Positions 1 through 12,041 of a stretch of DNA of 64,000 nt are shown in pieces. Both the position numbers and the translations under genes were made by a program. Under the pieces are notes generated by a model. It had not been told where the DNA came from. It worked only from the letters and a program-made list of their open reading frames with translations, and did not search any database. Origin of the DNA: Calvatia gigantea (lineage: Eukaryota > Basidiomycota > Agaricomycetes > Agaricales > Lycoperdaceae); assembly GCA_025093985.1 (NCBI GenBank), contig JACAAK010000011.1:1178001-1242000 (forward strand), read 5' to 3'. Position 1 is the first letter of the stretch. The number at the start of each line of letters is the position of its first letter.

Positions 1-3000
1 AGGGAGCCGGGAAACCGGACACCATCCTCGACATCGCCGGTAGTGCACACGAACTCGACAAAAAGCTCTGGAGATACGTCTTCCCCTCCTTCATGCAAAC
101 TTGTATGGATGATTGCGAATCCTCTCTCCCTCTTTTCCGTGATATGCTCGCGGCTGCAGCACTCCGTTTCCATCCTCAAATATCTCAGCTCGCTGGTTTG
201 AGTAATTCAAAAATAACCCACCGCGGAGGAGGCTCAGCTTCCGGTATCACGGCAGAAAAGAACGGATTAAGGATGATCAGAGAGAGCCAAAGCGTGGTTG
301 ACCAATGGCACATCTGGATGAAGATCATCTGCTCAACCTCACTCCCTCCAGAAACCAATCCCTCCGGTGCACCATCACAGCCGACCCCCGCACACGTCTC
401 AGCAGATCCACATATCGAGCTTCAGAAATACCCCAACTCAAGATACCTATTTAAACGGCTCACACCATTCTTGGATTCCGAGTATACCTTGTTTAGAGAT
501 ATAGCAGTGCTTTGCATCAGTTCATTCCCGTCGAATGCTTACCCGCAATTGTTGGAGGACCTGAAATCACTAGCTGGGAGACAGACAGACTATGACCCAA
601 GAGTGAAGGTTGCTGGAGGGATTGCGATGCCGATGGAGGGGAATATGGGGTTGCTAGGAAACAGACAGTTTGTTGAGGACGCGAGGACCAAGCCTAGTGC
701 AGCTAGCCTTGCGGCAAGCATGGATAGGAGCAGGAGACAAGAAAGGCTGCATTCTGCTGTTGCAAGGATATATTTTCTCACTGCTCATCTTCTGCAAAGT
801 CAGCGGTCGACAGGCAGACAAACGAGCTTGATGAATATCTTGACATTCATCAGAAGCACGCAGGGGTTTTTGAGTGTTCCAGAGATGAGAGATAGTCCGT
901 CGTTGCAAAGATTGAGAAGGTACTTCTGTGGGACGATTGAGAAGGTATTTGATGCGCTGGCGTCGATCAAGGATTCTGATCGGTTCGTGGCTGCGAACAT
1001 GCATTTGACGCTATATCGGCTGTGCGAGGAGTGGTGTCAATTTGGTCCGCAGAGTGAAGGAACGATGAAGAGGTTGAAGCTGATGCAACAGACTGTGGCG
1101 AGGAATGCCAACCCGCAGGTGGATGCCACCGACGCCACGGAGAGGTTCCAGGCGGAGACATCACTATTATCGCGTGCTGCCGTTGGGGCCCTGGCTTCGC
1201 TTTGTGTGAGTGATATTGAAATCTCTTTGGGCAGGTGACCAACCATGCAATAGACAAAGGCTCTGTTTCCGCCAGAGGACTCGGCTAACTCGCCAACGGA
1301 GCGCACCGACGAAAGGATGCCACCCGAACTGCTGAAACCCTTGATCGGATCGGCTGTCCTTGATAGGTTGAAGGCAATCTGTGCTTCTACCCATGCTCCC
1401 AGCCAAACTCGCGGAAGGTTCGATGACCTTTATCATTTGTTCCTTCATCGTATCTAACCACGAAACTATAGAAAAGCCTTGAGATCCATATTAACATCTC
1501 CCCAGCTCCCTACCGAAATGGTTACCGGAATCATGGCCAAGGCTGTGGTCCTCACAAATGACTCGGATTCCAGCGGCAGGCAATTCTTTGAGGTCGTTGC
1601 AGATGCGGTGTGTTCCAATGATACGCGTTCATTCTGCTTCAATCAAGTTGTTTGTCTTGGACTTTCCAACCTACCGCATCCAGATTGGGAGATTCGTCAG
1701 CGAGCGTTTCTTATGCTCGAAGCTATCCATCAACAGTCGCACGGGTTGTTGTCGATGTCCAACTTCGAAGTCACAGCGGTCGGCTCAGCTTCGTGCGCCT
1801 ACATCCATGCCCATCGAGCGATCTCGGACTTTCTGGCGGGAGAGCACCCCGATCAAGCCGTGAACATGCTGAAGCAGATTGGCGATTGGTTACCTGGGCT
1901 CCCACCAACACCATCATCTGCAAACGTTGTACTCCTCCTATTGCAGAGCATGGAACACTGGCTCCCGCACATTGTCCTCATGACAGAGGATCGAACGAGT
2001 TTGTCCCAAGAGGGCATTACATGCCTCTACTACCTCACACTTCTTACCCTCCGCTGTCACCAAAGCCACCCGGAACAGATTCTAGTGATGTGGGCAAAAT
2101 TGGTTGACCCGCCCAATCCCTCCAATGGCCATGCTACGATTCGTTTCTTACTAGAGCAGGCCAATAAAGTTGGCAATACCAGGTTCATCAGCTGTGCCAC
2201 AAACATCGTTACTGGGTTGTGCCAGACCCATGTTGGACGACAGGTGTTCGAGGATCTGTGTTCGGTTGTTGAGCCTGCGAGGATGCTACCTGCTATCGAC
2301 CATAAGCTAAACTTCCCTAACGAAGAGGACATTGACCTTTGGTCAGATCTCAATGACTTGTTCTCGGACGAACCGCGGCTTGTACTTGGGTCTGCGCAAT
2401 ATGCCTGGCTCTTCCTCTCGGACATTGCATTGCAGAGGTGCTGGGATTGCAAGTCTCAGCTCCCTGTTCTGCTTCACGCTCTCTTTACCCACATAGACCA
2501 TCGGAATGCGTTTGTCAGGCAGCGAGCTCGGGATATGCTTTTCCAGGTTCTTCGTGCGTGGACGCCAGGCTACTCAGAATTGGCGGATCGTTCCATCACA
2601 CGTGCTCGCTCTTCCATAAAAGACGCGGTCACCCAGTTAGAAAACGAGGTGGAAGAGTACTATTGGAAGGAAGACGATTCACCCCAAGCCTGTGTATCCA
2701 AAATGAAATGGCTTTGCTCACGGACACTTGGGTTTCTTGAACCTCTACACCCTCAGATTGCCAATCACTGGGGTTCACTGGCTCTTTCATGGGGCACATC
2801 TTGCTCAATACGAAGTGTTGCATTCCGCTCCCTTCAGCTCTTCAGAGCCTTAATGCCGCGTGTCAAACAAGCTGATTTCGCTCTCCTCCTTGGTCGCCTT
2901 ACAAGTACCATCGCAGCTTCGGACGAAAACATACAGTCCTTTACCTCAGAACTCTTACTGACTGTGATTGCGATTGCCGAGTCTGGTGACATCGACAAGA

Positions 3001-4346
3001 CATTACTACCTCTGCTATTCTGGTGCACATGCGCATGCCTCTCAACGCCAGTCGAAAAGGAGTTTTCACAGGCATTGATCTTGCTGGACGTCGTCCTCAT
3101 CAGGATTGATCTCGACGATCCCTCTATGTCCGATATCCTCCTCTCACAACGCCCGATCGATTGGGAAGGACAGGCATTCTTACAACAGCTACTATTGAAG
3201 GGTTTGCGATCCTCTGTGACGAGCGAGGCGACGATGAAAATTTTACAAAAACTAGCCAGAATTCAGGACGATCGCTTGATAGATGCAAGTGGTGGACGTG
3301 TTCGAGATCTTTACACAATTTCGCTACCTTGGTGCTTAAACGCCATGGTCAATGACTGTCGAGACGGTACTCTAATTGAATTTGCGGAGAGGATCAGTTA
3401 TCTTGCAGGCCAAGAAGGAAGACAAAGTATATCCAGGATCATGAATTCATTCTCGAAAGCGGCTTTCCGCACCAAAGACGACTTCATGCGACAATCGATC
3501 TCCTCCCTTCGCGAACACTATGGCAGTCACTATTGGGCCGAGATAGTCACTCTGCTGTTAGGCCTTGTGCTGAATAGTGAACGTTGGTTGTGCGTACAAG
3601 CCATGCAAATCGTAAAGATTCTGTTTCAGCAGCGAGAGACATGGAATCCCGTGGAACTCCTTGGCTCGGAATTGTTGATGCCCCTTCTCCGCCTCCTTGA
3701 AACTGACCTCGCTTCTCAGGCCCTTGACGTCCTCGAAGAACCCATGATCATGTCGGGTGGCCCACCAGCCAAGCATGTTCTCCGCATGAGCATGCATGGT
3801 CGCGCATCGCAACACATCCCCACAACAATAACCACAGTTTTCGGTGTACCAAACGAATCTGGATGGTGTGTTGCTCAAGTCGATACGCTCCGAGACGGTT
3901 GCCGCGCCAATGTCATGGCCGTGTTCGATACATGTTCCATGCCCTCCCGTCCATCTCAGATTATCTTTGAGCCTGAGGTCGAGGCGTTCACAAGCATGGA
4001 TCAACCCAACGCAATGGGGGACTTAGGTGGACTGGTCAAAAACCTTCACGACCTCACCGCTTACTTCCAAGACGATAGTGAGCCTGGGGGCATGGCTACT
4101 CCTTCTTTACCCAACAGAAAAGTTGAGGCACGCGTCGCCGCTATCCTCGCCAAGTCGACAGCAAACGAGGCAATCTCTGACATCCCCCAGACACCGTTCT
4201 TGGATGTATTCGAGGTTCGACAGGACAGCAGCTCTGCGGAATCCGATAACGAGTATGATAGTGATTCTGATGAAGACGCTTTTATCTTCGATTCCTCGAT
4301 TTCACATCAAGGGCAGCATAGAGTGATCATGAACGGCGCCTTTTGA
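1..4346 (+). CDS. mor2: Furry/Tao3/Mor2-family cell morphogenesis protein, 3' part (5' end outside window)
   Basis: Large HEAT-like scaffold of the Furry family (S. cerevisiae Tao3/Pag1, S. pombe Mor2), which works with NDR/LATS kinases in polarised growth and cell separation. The frame is open from base 3, so the start lies upstream of the window. I join three exons: 3-1205, 1254-1417 and 1472-4346. The introns are 48 nt (1206-1253, GTGAGT...TAG) and 54 nt (1418-1471, with a CTAAC branch site), and both keep the frame through the only stop codons. The downstream part is about 955 residues with the hydrophobic helical-repeat pattern of the family's C-terminal region (for example HPDWEIRQRAF and QAMQIVKILFQQRETW). 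It ends in an acidic Ser/Asp/Glu tail. The gene converges on MLH1, with 233 bp between the stop codons. The family call rests on recognised protein similarity; the yeast role is extrapolated. Confidence 0.8.
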
Positions 4347-4579
4347 TAACAATTTTAATATCTCGAACTTTTTGTTTGTTGTTCATTGCTTTCTGTTTTT
4401 GCTCATGGTTGTTCATTTTCCCCGACTTCATTTTTCTCGCTTCACAGCACACTTCTAACAGCAGTTGGCACAAAAAGTAACCGGATGCATATATGTACTG
4501 CGCTATTAACAAGGTCAATGTAATGTATGGTTTATATTAAGGTTGTAGGTGCGGTTGCAACAAGTCTCATACCGTAGTT

Positions 4580-7504
4580 TCAACACCGTTCAAAGACTTT
4601 GTATAGGTCATGCAAGCTTGCAACCTGGACAACATCACAATCAAGAAGCGACTTGGGAGGTGTGAGGTACTGGCGCATGGCAGGGAACAAAACATGCTGG
4701 ATTTGCCATCGTTCGGCCTTGTCCTGTGATGCCTCTTCTTTGGAAACTTCAGAAGCGGGGGTTGAGGGAAGCATCGAGCCCATACAATAAAAATACGCAA
4801 GCTCGCGGAGGAAGGTGTCGAAGCATTCCATCTCTGAGGTCCAGTCGACCTACAATACATCAACGTCACCCCAAATCCCAAAACTTATTAAAAACCACAC
4901 ACCTGTGGACCCAGCCTCATGAGGAACATGGGTAAATGGTCAAGGTTGGGTATAAAATCTCGCAAAAGAAGCGGGAGGCTGTGTAAAAGACCTGATTCTG
5001 AAATGTTTAAGGAAAAGTATTCTGCCAGCATTTCACGTCGTGCAATTAATGTTTGCGCAATTTTCTGCAGGCAAACAACCCATTTAGCAAGGCAGAAACG
5101 AGAAGGATAGAATGGGACGCACATCAACAATCTCGGACTTGGTAAGATTGCTATTCTCGGTGGAGTTCTCAGCTTCAACTGCAATCTCCAAGAGATTCCT
5201 GACCGAAGGAGCCGGTTGGAGTTTGAGTTTGCTAAGGTCACCGAATTGGCGAAGACCCAGTTGATAGAATAATTCTTCGCTATGTAAGACGCAATGGTTA
5301 GCAAGAGTCAAACACACTAAAGGCGAAGCTTACGCAAGAGAGCTGTGGTTCACAAGGTAGAGATTCGTCGAGTATTGAATTAGGGATAGGCACTTATGCG
5401 TATCGACAATTCCGACAAAAGTGTGTTTCTCAAGAATCTCGGTCAATTCTTGACAATCTATATCAGCAACGGTGCTCTCAATTAATATGACGGTCCTCAC
5501 GTCGGTGTTTAATTTTGACGACATTTTGCCTCAAATTCTTCACTGAAGTAAGCAAGCATTCTGACTCCTTGATCCCCTTCGATTTCGTTGCCAGGATTTC
5601 TTCACCGGAAGCTTTACCCTTTCCTTTGCCAGTCCCCGATTCATCGCGTATTTGGGTAGGGTTTGGCACCGGGAACATGGAGTCGAGAGTTCGGTCTTTC
5701 AGCGAAGTTCGGACCTTGTGGTAGGAGTATGTCTTTTTTTCCTGTGCTAAACAAAGGGCTCGTTACACCGACAAGCTAACAGCCTCGTTGGGAACGCAAA
5801 CTTACACGTTGAGGTAGAAGACTCGGGCACTTCTGAGGCATCTTGTTTCTTCTCACTCTCATCCTCGTGCTCGTTTTCCTTCCTACTTCGTTTTCGTAGG
5901 ATAGAAGGTCCGGCGGCGTTCGCGGTCAGCAGCGTCTGTTCAAAAGATGAGATAAGGTGTAAAGACAATAATTCGGGCCCAAGTTCACCTGATACTCAAA
6001 AGTCCTCGATTGGCCTTGGAAAGCCAATGCCTGCTGCATTCGATCGGCAATGCGTTCTGTAATCTCTTCCTCATTGAGAAAATGAACTTCACGCTTCGTC
6101 GGATGTACGTTTACATCCACGCAGCGCGGATCAATTTCTAAACTGTTGGGTCTGATCAGCTGCGTTTGGAAGAAACTAGCGTTTACCGACCAACCTGAGG
6201 TATACAAATGGAAAACTTCCTTTGGGAAGGATACTGTGATAAACGGCTTCAAATGAGCGCTTCATCCGCTGAGATTCTACGAGGCGATCTACAGAGAGAA
6301 CAATGAAGTATAAGACTTATTTGACGACGCAATACCCACGGTTGATAAAAAGAAGGAAAATCATTTTCTTGGCTTGATAATTGGCATTACTGAAGAACAT
6401 TTCTGTAGACCACGAAGTTGTGTTTGTAGGCACATCAACATCCATGCCTTCATCGCCGTCCTCTTCATCACCACCATGACCCTTTGGTTTTTCGGAAGAA
6501 ACACCCGTCTCTAACAACTGAGTTGCAATAGAATGACCATATAACAACCTGATTGCTTGTAAAACGGTCATCGAGCCAGGTGTTGCAATATCAGGAGAAG
6601 CGGAACTAGACTGGAAGGATTTAGCTAAGTATAGGTGAGTAAAGGGATGGCGACGACGGACCTTTTTGCACGAAAAAGACACCTTGGGATTATGGATGGC
6701 ATATTTGGTGATCACGTCTAAAATACGCGAATATTCCTCGGAAGTATTACGAAGAGCTTGAAGACGGGTTGGGGTGTTGTAAAATAAGTTTTCAATCTGT
6801 GAACATGCATCAGCGAGGATCAGAAGGAATGATAATGGCTAACCGTAATGGTGGTTCCATCGTTGCCAGCACAAGCCTTTGGATCGCAAGGTTGGCGCGT
6901 TCGGGGGTCCACCAATACGCCATCAACATAGGATGCCCTATTTATAAGGGGTCAATAACTGTTAGAAATTAGTGTTGCATACCCACTTCCAAGCGACAGG
7001 TTCCTTCTTGGTCTTCGTAATAACGGAGAGATGGGCAACATGAGATATCGACGCCAAAGCTTCTCCTCGAAACCCATAGGTTGTGATCCGAGACAGGTCC
7101 TCAAAAGTTGAGAGCTTGGAGGTAGTAAATCTCTCAGCAAGGATTGGCAGGTCATCTTTCTGTTCATATTCTTGTCATCGCGCGGCCTGTTGAATATGTA
7201 ATTCAGAAAACTTACACGTATACCACATCCATTATCTTGTATTTGCAACAACTTCATTCCTCCGTCCTTAACCGTGATCCGTATAGAGGCCGAACCAGCA
7301 TCCAAACTATTCTCAATCAATTCCTTCAAAGCAGAGGCTGGGCGGTGAATAATCTGGTTCATTCAGCCGTGGTGTCGCTCAGCTCGTCGGATAAAAACTC
7401 ACTTCCCCTGCAGCTATTCGGTTGATCAGCGACTCTTCAAGCCGACGTATGGTTTTAGGTCCTTGGGACTGGTTCTGTTCCGGGTCTTGCGACATTAGCG
7501 ACAT
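4580..7504 (-). CDS. MLH1: DNA mismatch repair protein MLH1 (MutL homolog)
   Basis: MutL-family ATPase that pairs with PMS1-type partners in nuclear mismatch repair. The GHKL ATPase motifs run in order: [31 protein letters not shown] and [15 protein letters not shown]. The transducer signature [13 protein letters not shown] lies at about 6070-6110. The protein ends in LYKVFERC followed by the stop; FERC is the conserved C-terminal tetrapeptide of MLH1 and distinguishes it from PMS1. I chose the ATG at 7504; a second in-frame ATG is at 7495. Exon 1 is 7403-7504 (34 codons) and intron 1 is 7354-7402 (49 nt). The rest is split by many short introns, and I checked joins only through the ATPase domain. 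A 5' region of 279 bp is shared with the divergent CBS-domain gene. No disabling change seen. Confidence 0.93.
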
Positions 7505-7783
7505 CTGTTGACAACAGGAATAACAATGTGGAATGTTATTGCATGCGTGGTTTTTGACTATATCATGACTGTCGTTGAACAACTGCTGAGATGCATAATT
7601 GATTCTGAGCACCTAAACCCTAACCTTAAATAGGGTCTTGAATCAACAACCCCCGCGATAAATGACGTTGACCAGAACCGCAACCAACACCTCTTCGTCT
7701 CAGCACCTCTCAGCACTGAGTCCACAATTAACCACCCGTCAGCCTCCCACGTAATAACTCTCCCGTCTTACTACAATAATATA
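7505..7783. promoter_or_regulatory. Divergent promoter between MLH1 and the CBS-domain gene, with telomere-like box
   Basis: These 279 bp separate the two start codons and must hold both promoters. At 7613-7625 the top strand reads CTAAACCCTAACC, a telomere-repeat-like box, and AGGGTC follows at about 7631. In other fungi RCCCTA-type boxes bind Tbf1-like factors. Use of the site here is inference. Confidence 0.4.
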
Positions 7784-8471
7784 ATGGCTGCAGCCGTAAC
7801 AAATGCTGTACAACAACCTCCCGCGTCGATTTCAGAAGCTGACAACTATCGGGGGGCAGTAGTTGAGGTTGTTGTTACCCTTCGTCATTCTTACAGCATC
7901 ACCGACTATCAACATAACCTAGGATCTCCAATTACCACCCGCATTTACACTGCCATCAACAGAGCCCATTGCACGAGCAATAGAACTCGCTTACGAGCGT
8001 GATTTCTCACATATTCCGTGAGCAGATCTCGTTAATCAACCCAGGTTTCACTCTAATCATTCTCCAGTGTGCTCGATAAGAGCAGAAAACCTCTTGGATA
8101 CATTGATGTTTCGGATCTTAAGAAGAAATGGGAGGCGGGGCAAGCTGATCCTGTATGTCCCTTTTTCTTATCCTCCAGAGTTGTTGATAGTAAACAAGCT
8201 AACCCCAAAAGAACGGCAAAATCATCAAGTATATGATCAAGTTCATCCGCAATTCCTCAGAACCCTACACACTCATTACCCCATGGTCTCCTCTTTCGGA
8301 GCTTGAGCGTTTTCTCAAAAACAATATCTTTGCTTTGGGTACATCCCTCAATCGATCAAGCGTTATTTCTTAGCTGATTTCGCTGTAGTGACTGATAGCG
8401 AGCGTAAATTCGTCCTTGGTGTTGCCACTTCCCAAGATCTTGAGAATTTCGTGACCCGTCGTGGATTATGA
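7784..8471 (+). CDS. Small CBS-domain (Bateman module) protein
   Basis: Predicted 154-residue protein that is essentially one pair of CBS motifs, a module that usually senses adenine nucleotides. I assemble five exons: 7784-7858, 7923-8017, 8068-8152, 8212-8338 and 8389-8471. The introns are 50-64 nt with GT...AG ends, and the joins keep phase exactly, summing to 155 codons with the stop. The first repeat contains AIELAYERDFSHIPVLDKS followed by PLGYIDVSDL. The second contains PLSELERFLKNN, then FALVTDSERKFVLGVAT and SQDLENFVTRRGL. There is no kinase, synthase or transporter domain attached, so the target is unknown. It is transcribed divergently from MLH1. Confidence 0.72.
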
Positions 8472-9008
8472 TTCAGTTTTCTTAACACGTATAAACCATA
8501 TTCACCCGGAATCTACTCATCTTTATCTCCTGTCCGCAATATGGTTGGAAAATGAACTAAGGTACAAGAAGAACGGTAACAGATTATGAAGAAACAGGAC
8601 CCTATCTACGCCAGAATCTCAGCCTATTCCGCACCACAGGGGAGTGACCTGACGGGGATGTCATGGACTTCTGACGGAGGTGTTACATTGAAACTTACCG
8701 AATACTATCACAGGGCCCCAAGCAGCGAGCAGAAGCGCAAAATGTTGCGTACCCAGCGGGGTTGGAGTTGGCCTATGTCTCGCGAGGTCAACAATGGTTG
8801 AGATACATGTCAAGATTTGCACAACGCAGAAGGCTCTGAGATAAAGGTGCGCTTTAACGACCCTATCCGTTAAAAACAGTAGCTCACGTCTGAAATAAAA
8901 TCATTCTCCAGATTGCAGGGGCGAGACTTGGTAAACTTCGTGGCCCGCTCGTTTCCAGCAAACCTAAAAGGTCCCCATCGTCTATAAAACATCGTGACAA
9001 GGGGGAGA
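8472..9008. other. Intergenic, no supported gene
   Basis: Lies between the CBS-domain gene and the 3' end of the minus-strand membrane protein. A 71-codon plus-strand frame at 8586-8801 has no recognisable domain and no convincing splice partners, so I do not call it. Confidence 0.5.
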
Positions 9009-10606
9009 TCAGCACTCACTCGGTTGCGACTTATATCTCAACACTGCCATATTTTCCGCCGAAACTCTATCGATTGACATTGTCTCCCCAAGGACGTTAC
9101 TCTCGTCATCTCTAACATCTGTCCTGGGGATTTTCGACCTTGCCCCAACCTCAACTTGCTCACCCCCAACTCTTCTGTACACCCCACCGCCTCTATCCTC
9201 GCCTCCTGTTGATATTCCTCTGGTTTCTATCACATCCTCCCCTCCAACCACACCTTCAACTCGTCCACCCATACCCTTTCCCGACACCTCCGGGGCCAAG
9301 AATCTAGGGAGAGTTGATGAGACATCAGAAACATCATCCCCCTCGCCAAGCACCCTCTGATTTTCCGTCGGTGAAACTGCAAGAGTTTGCCTCGACGTCC
9401 CCAGGGATGGCCTAAACGGCAAATGGAACCTCCTTTCAACGGCCGGCGGCCACTGACCATCCATGAGAAACGGAGCGGAACCCGTCGATCTCGGACCCGG
9501 TGGATACTCATTCTCGGTAACCAATGATGGCGAACTGGTCATTATGTTTGTGACCGTTGACGCGAGCAGCGGCGGGTTGTAGCCGAATCCAGGTGCGTTG
9601 TCATCTTTGTTTGGGACACTGATGATTGACCGTGGCGGCAGGCTCGTGTTACCCCCTGCTGTGTCGAAAACCGCGGATTTGCGGGTATGTTTGATGTGTT
9701 GGTTTGTCTTGTATATCATGGCCATCGACTTAAGAGAAAGGAACGCGCAAGGTAGTGTGACGAGAAATGGAAGACCGGCATATCCCAAAAAACGAACCCT
9801 GCAAAAGAAGAGGTCAAGAATGTATTAATTTCTTCACCAACTTGCCACCCCGGCAGATTTACACAATAGTGTGGTCAAGATAAACGTGGCTCACCAGAGA
9901 GGATCCGAAGAGTCACAATGCAGGTCGTCCGTAGGCTTCACCGAGTTCAATTTGACCACAGCAACCACATGCGCAATAGTTGCCCCTACTGGGAAGATCA
10001 AAACCGGTATCCAGAAAACCTTGCGCCATCGGAGAGTACTAAAGTGTCAGTGACCCATCCGAGGTCATAGATTCCAAAGTTTAGTGCACAGAATTCAACT
10101 GAACGCTTCCAGAACTCACGTATGGTCATCCCAACCCTTCGGTTTCAGCACAGTGAGGCTTGTGGCCATGGAAAAGGCACCTGTGATGCCTGTCAGCAGG
10201 AACGTCGCGGATCCAATGATGATGGTTTGTGCTATTCTCCCGTTTTTTAGCTTATCAAGAACTGATGAAGAATGTTTCAACCCCCACCAATGCAAAATCC
10301 CCGTGGCATCAGGAAAGGATTCATTTTCCATATCATGCCTTTATATCATTAAGTTCCCGGGCTACAGTAACGAGAAATTCGCGTACCGAGGCAAAAGATC
10401 CCCTGTAACAATGTATTTCCAATGCAGAAGTTTAATGGCCCCCACATGGCCCCCACTGCTCTGCCAAACGGTATTAGCACCACCCAAGAACTAACAAGCC
10501 CTGGAACATGTGTCATGAACCTCCCTTGGTTCACACTTGGCAATTTACAAGACTCACCGGTCAGAGATAGCACAAACCATAGGATCTTGACTCCGAATGG
10601 GATCAT
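9009..10606 (-). CDS. Multi-spanning (probably 7TM, GPCR-like) membrane protein
   Basis: The minus strand holds a series of exons encoding hydrophobic segments: IPFGVKILWFVLSLT at the start, GPLNFCIGNTLLQGIFCLG, TIIIGSATFLLTGITGAFSMATSL, WIPVLIFPVGATIAHVVAVV and FLGYAGLPFLVTLPCAFLSL. A hydrophilic tail of about 220 residues follows, rich in Ser, Pro and Gly. This layout resembles the fungal 7TM receptor-like proteins common in Agaricomycetes. It does not show the sequence I would expect of a Ste3 pheromone receptor. One join is clear: the exon ending at about 9892 in DSSDPLW splices to VRFLGYAGLPF near 9800. The start at 10606 and the second intron are uncertain. Ligand and coupling are unknown. 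Confidence 0.6.
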
Positions 10607-12041
10607 AGTTTATACGTTATAATCCAGCTAGCGCCCATACAAAAAGGAAGGTCTGCCAGTGGTGGATGTGAGAGTGGCTACCTGCCAAGGGAGCCGTTTA
10701 TCTCAACAATGACTTCTCAGACTATTCCTCCAGTAACGTGTAACTGGGTAACTCTCTGAAGTTGGGCAGACACGAGGAGGTACCGAGCCTGACCTTGATC
10801 AGAAGTGACAAGGGGGGCCGCCTCAAATTCCAAGGAATACCATCTAATACGAGAACATTGAGAAGCCTGGACTCCATGCCAACTGGAGCCCTTGAAAGTT
10901 CACACATGTGCACAAACTCATACAAAGCCAATCCGGAATTATTCAGATCCATCCTGTTCCCACTCAGTTATCTTGGACTCCTGTCATAAAAAGGCCGCAG
11001 GCCTCCCATGGGAGTTGTGGTGTGGGAATCACCAAGTCCGGAAAGACTTCGACATGGACACATACATGTTATGCACATATTTATATTGAGTTCAATTTGG
11101 AGCAAGAGAATACCTGTGGTATGGACTTTTGTTGCTTGTATACACCTGTCACCAAAGGAAACAACTAAAGAGTATGAAAGGTCAAGTATGGTTTTGCCCT
11201 AAGATAGCTCTTGGCAGCCATTGTGAGATGACATCCACGTAGTGTAAGTTACAATACCCAGTGTGAGTTACAATAGTACATTAACTAAGATTCAACAGCT
11301 TCCATTGTGGCCTTCCAAGTAATTGAAAATTGAAAGTCATAACAATTTATTTAAGTGAATGGACTGCATGAGGATTTTTGATTCCCCACTGCTGGCCTAT
11401 GCTTGACAATGTAAAACATACTGAAATTTATAACATAGTTTACAAGTGAAATAATTTAAGCACAAGCTATTATGAAAAAAGTCTTTGGTAATCCAGAAAG
11501 AGGACAAGCTGTCCTATTTCTGGTATTGAATTGATCAAAGTGGTAAAGCTCTCATCCAGAACCATTGTGGGTCAAAGAATACAGTATCTCATATACAGCT
11601 TGATCTAGAGAAGATTATATATTAGAATTAGTTTAAAATCAGTGAAGATAAAACTGCAACAAGTATACCACATAACAGGAAGTTTTCTCTGTAAATGGAT
11701 AACACATCATTCAGTCTATCATTCAGTCTGGTTATGCAATAACAAGTTATTCCTCTACTTCCTGTAATCTAAGCATTAGAAGAAAAGTTGATAAAAAATT
11801 CTATTCTTACAAAGGGAGTTCCATTGTGTCTTGAAACCCCGGTTGTGGTCGTGACTGTTCATAAGAAAGCTACTGAAAAAAAGTTGTTTCAGGTGAAGAG
11901 ACAAGATATGAGGTCAGCTCATTGATGCATTCAGGGCACGTGATTTCTCATCAGCCTACTGCCCAGGCTTCCTTGGCATCTGACGTCATGGTTCGACACT
12001 GGTCACGCGGTCTCGGCTGGACTACATGATCCGTCGTATAA
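10607..12041. other. 1.4-kb stretch with no supported gene
   Basis: AT-leaning sequence between the receptor-like gene and the truncated LTN1 copy. Only short frames under 90 codons are present and none shows a recognisable domain. It ends abruptly at the LTN1 duplication breakpoint at 12041/12042. I see no terminal repeats or transposon motifs. Confidence 0.5.

Noticed and set aside
7613..7625. Telomere-like box as an interstitial telomere or old chromosome end
   Set aside because: Only one and a half units; normal genes continue on both sides.
8586..8801. 71-codon plus-strand frame after the CBS-domain gene
   Set aside because: No domain, no splice partners and no start context; could be a remnant but I cannot support it.
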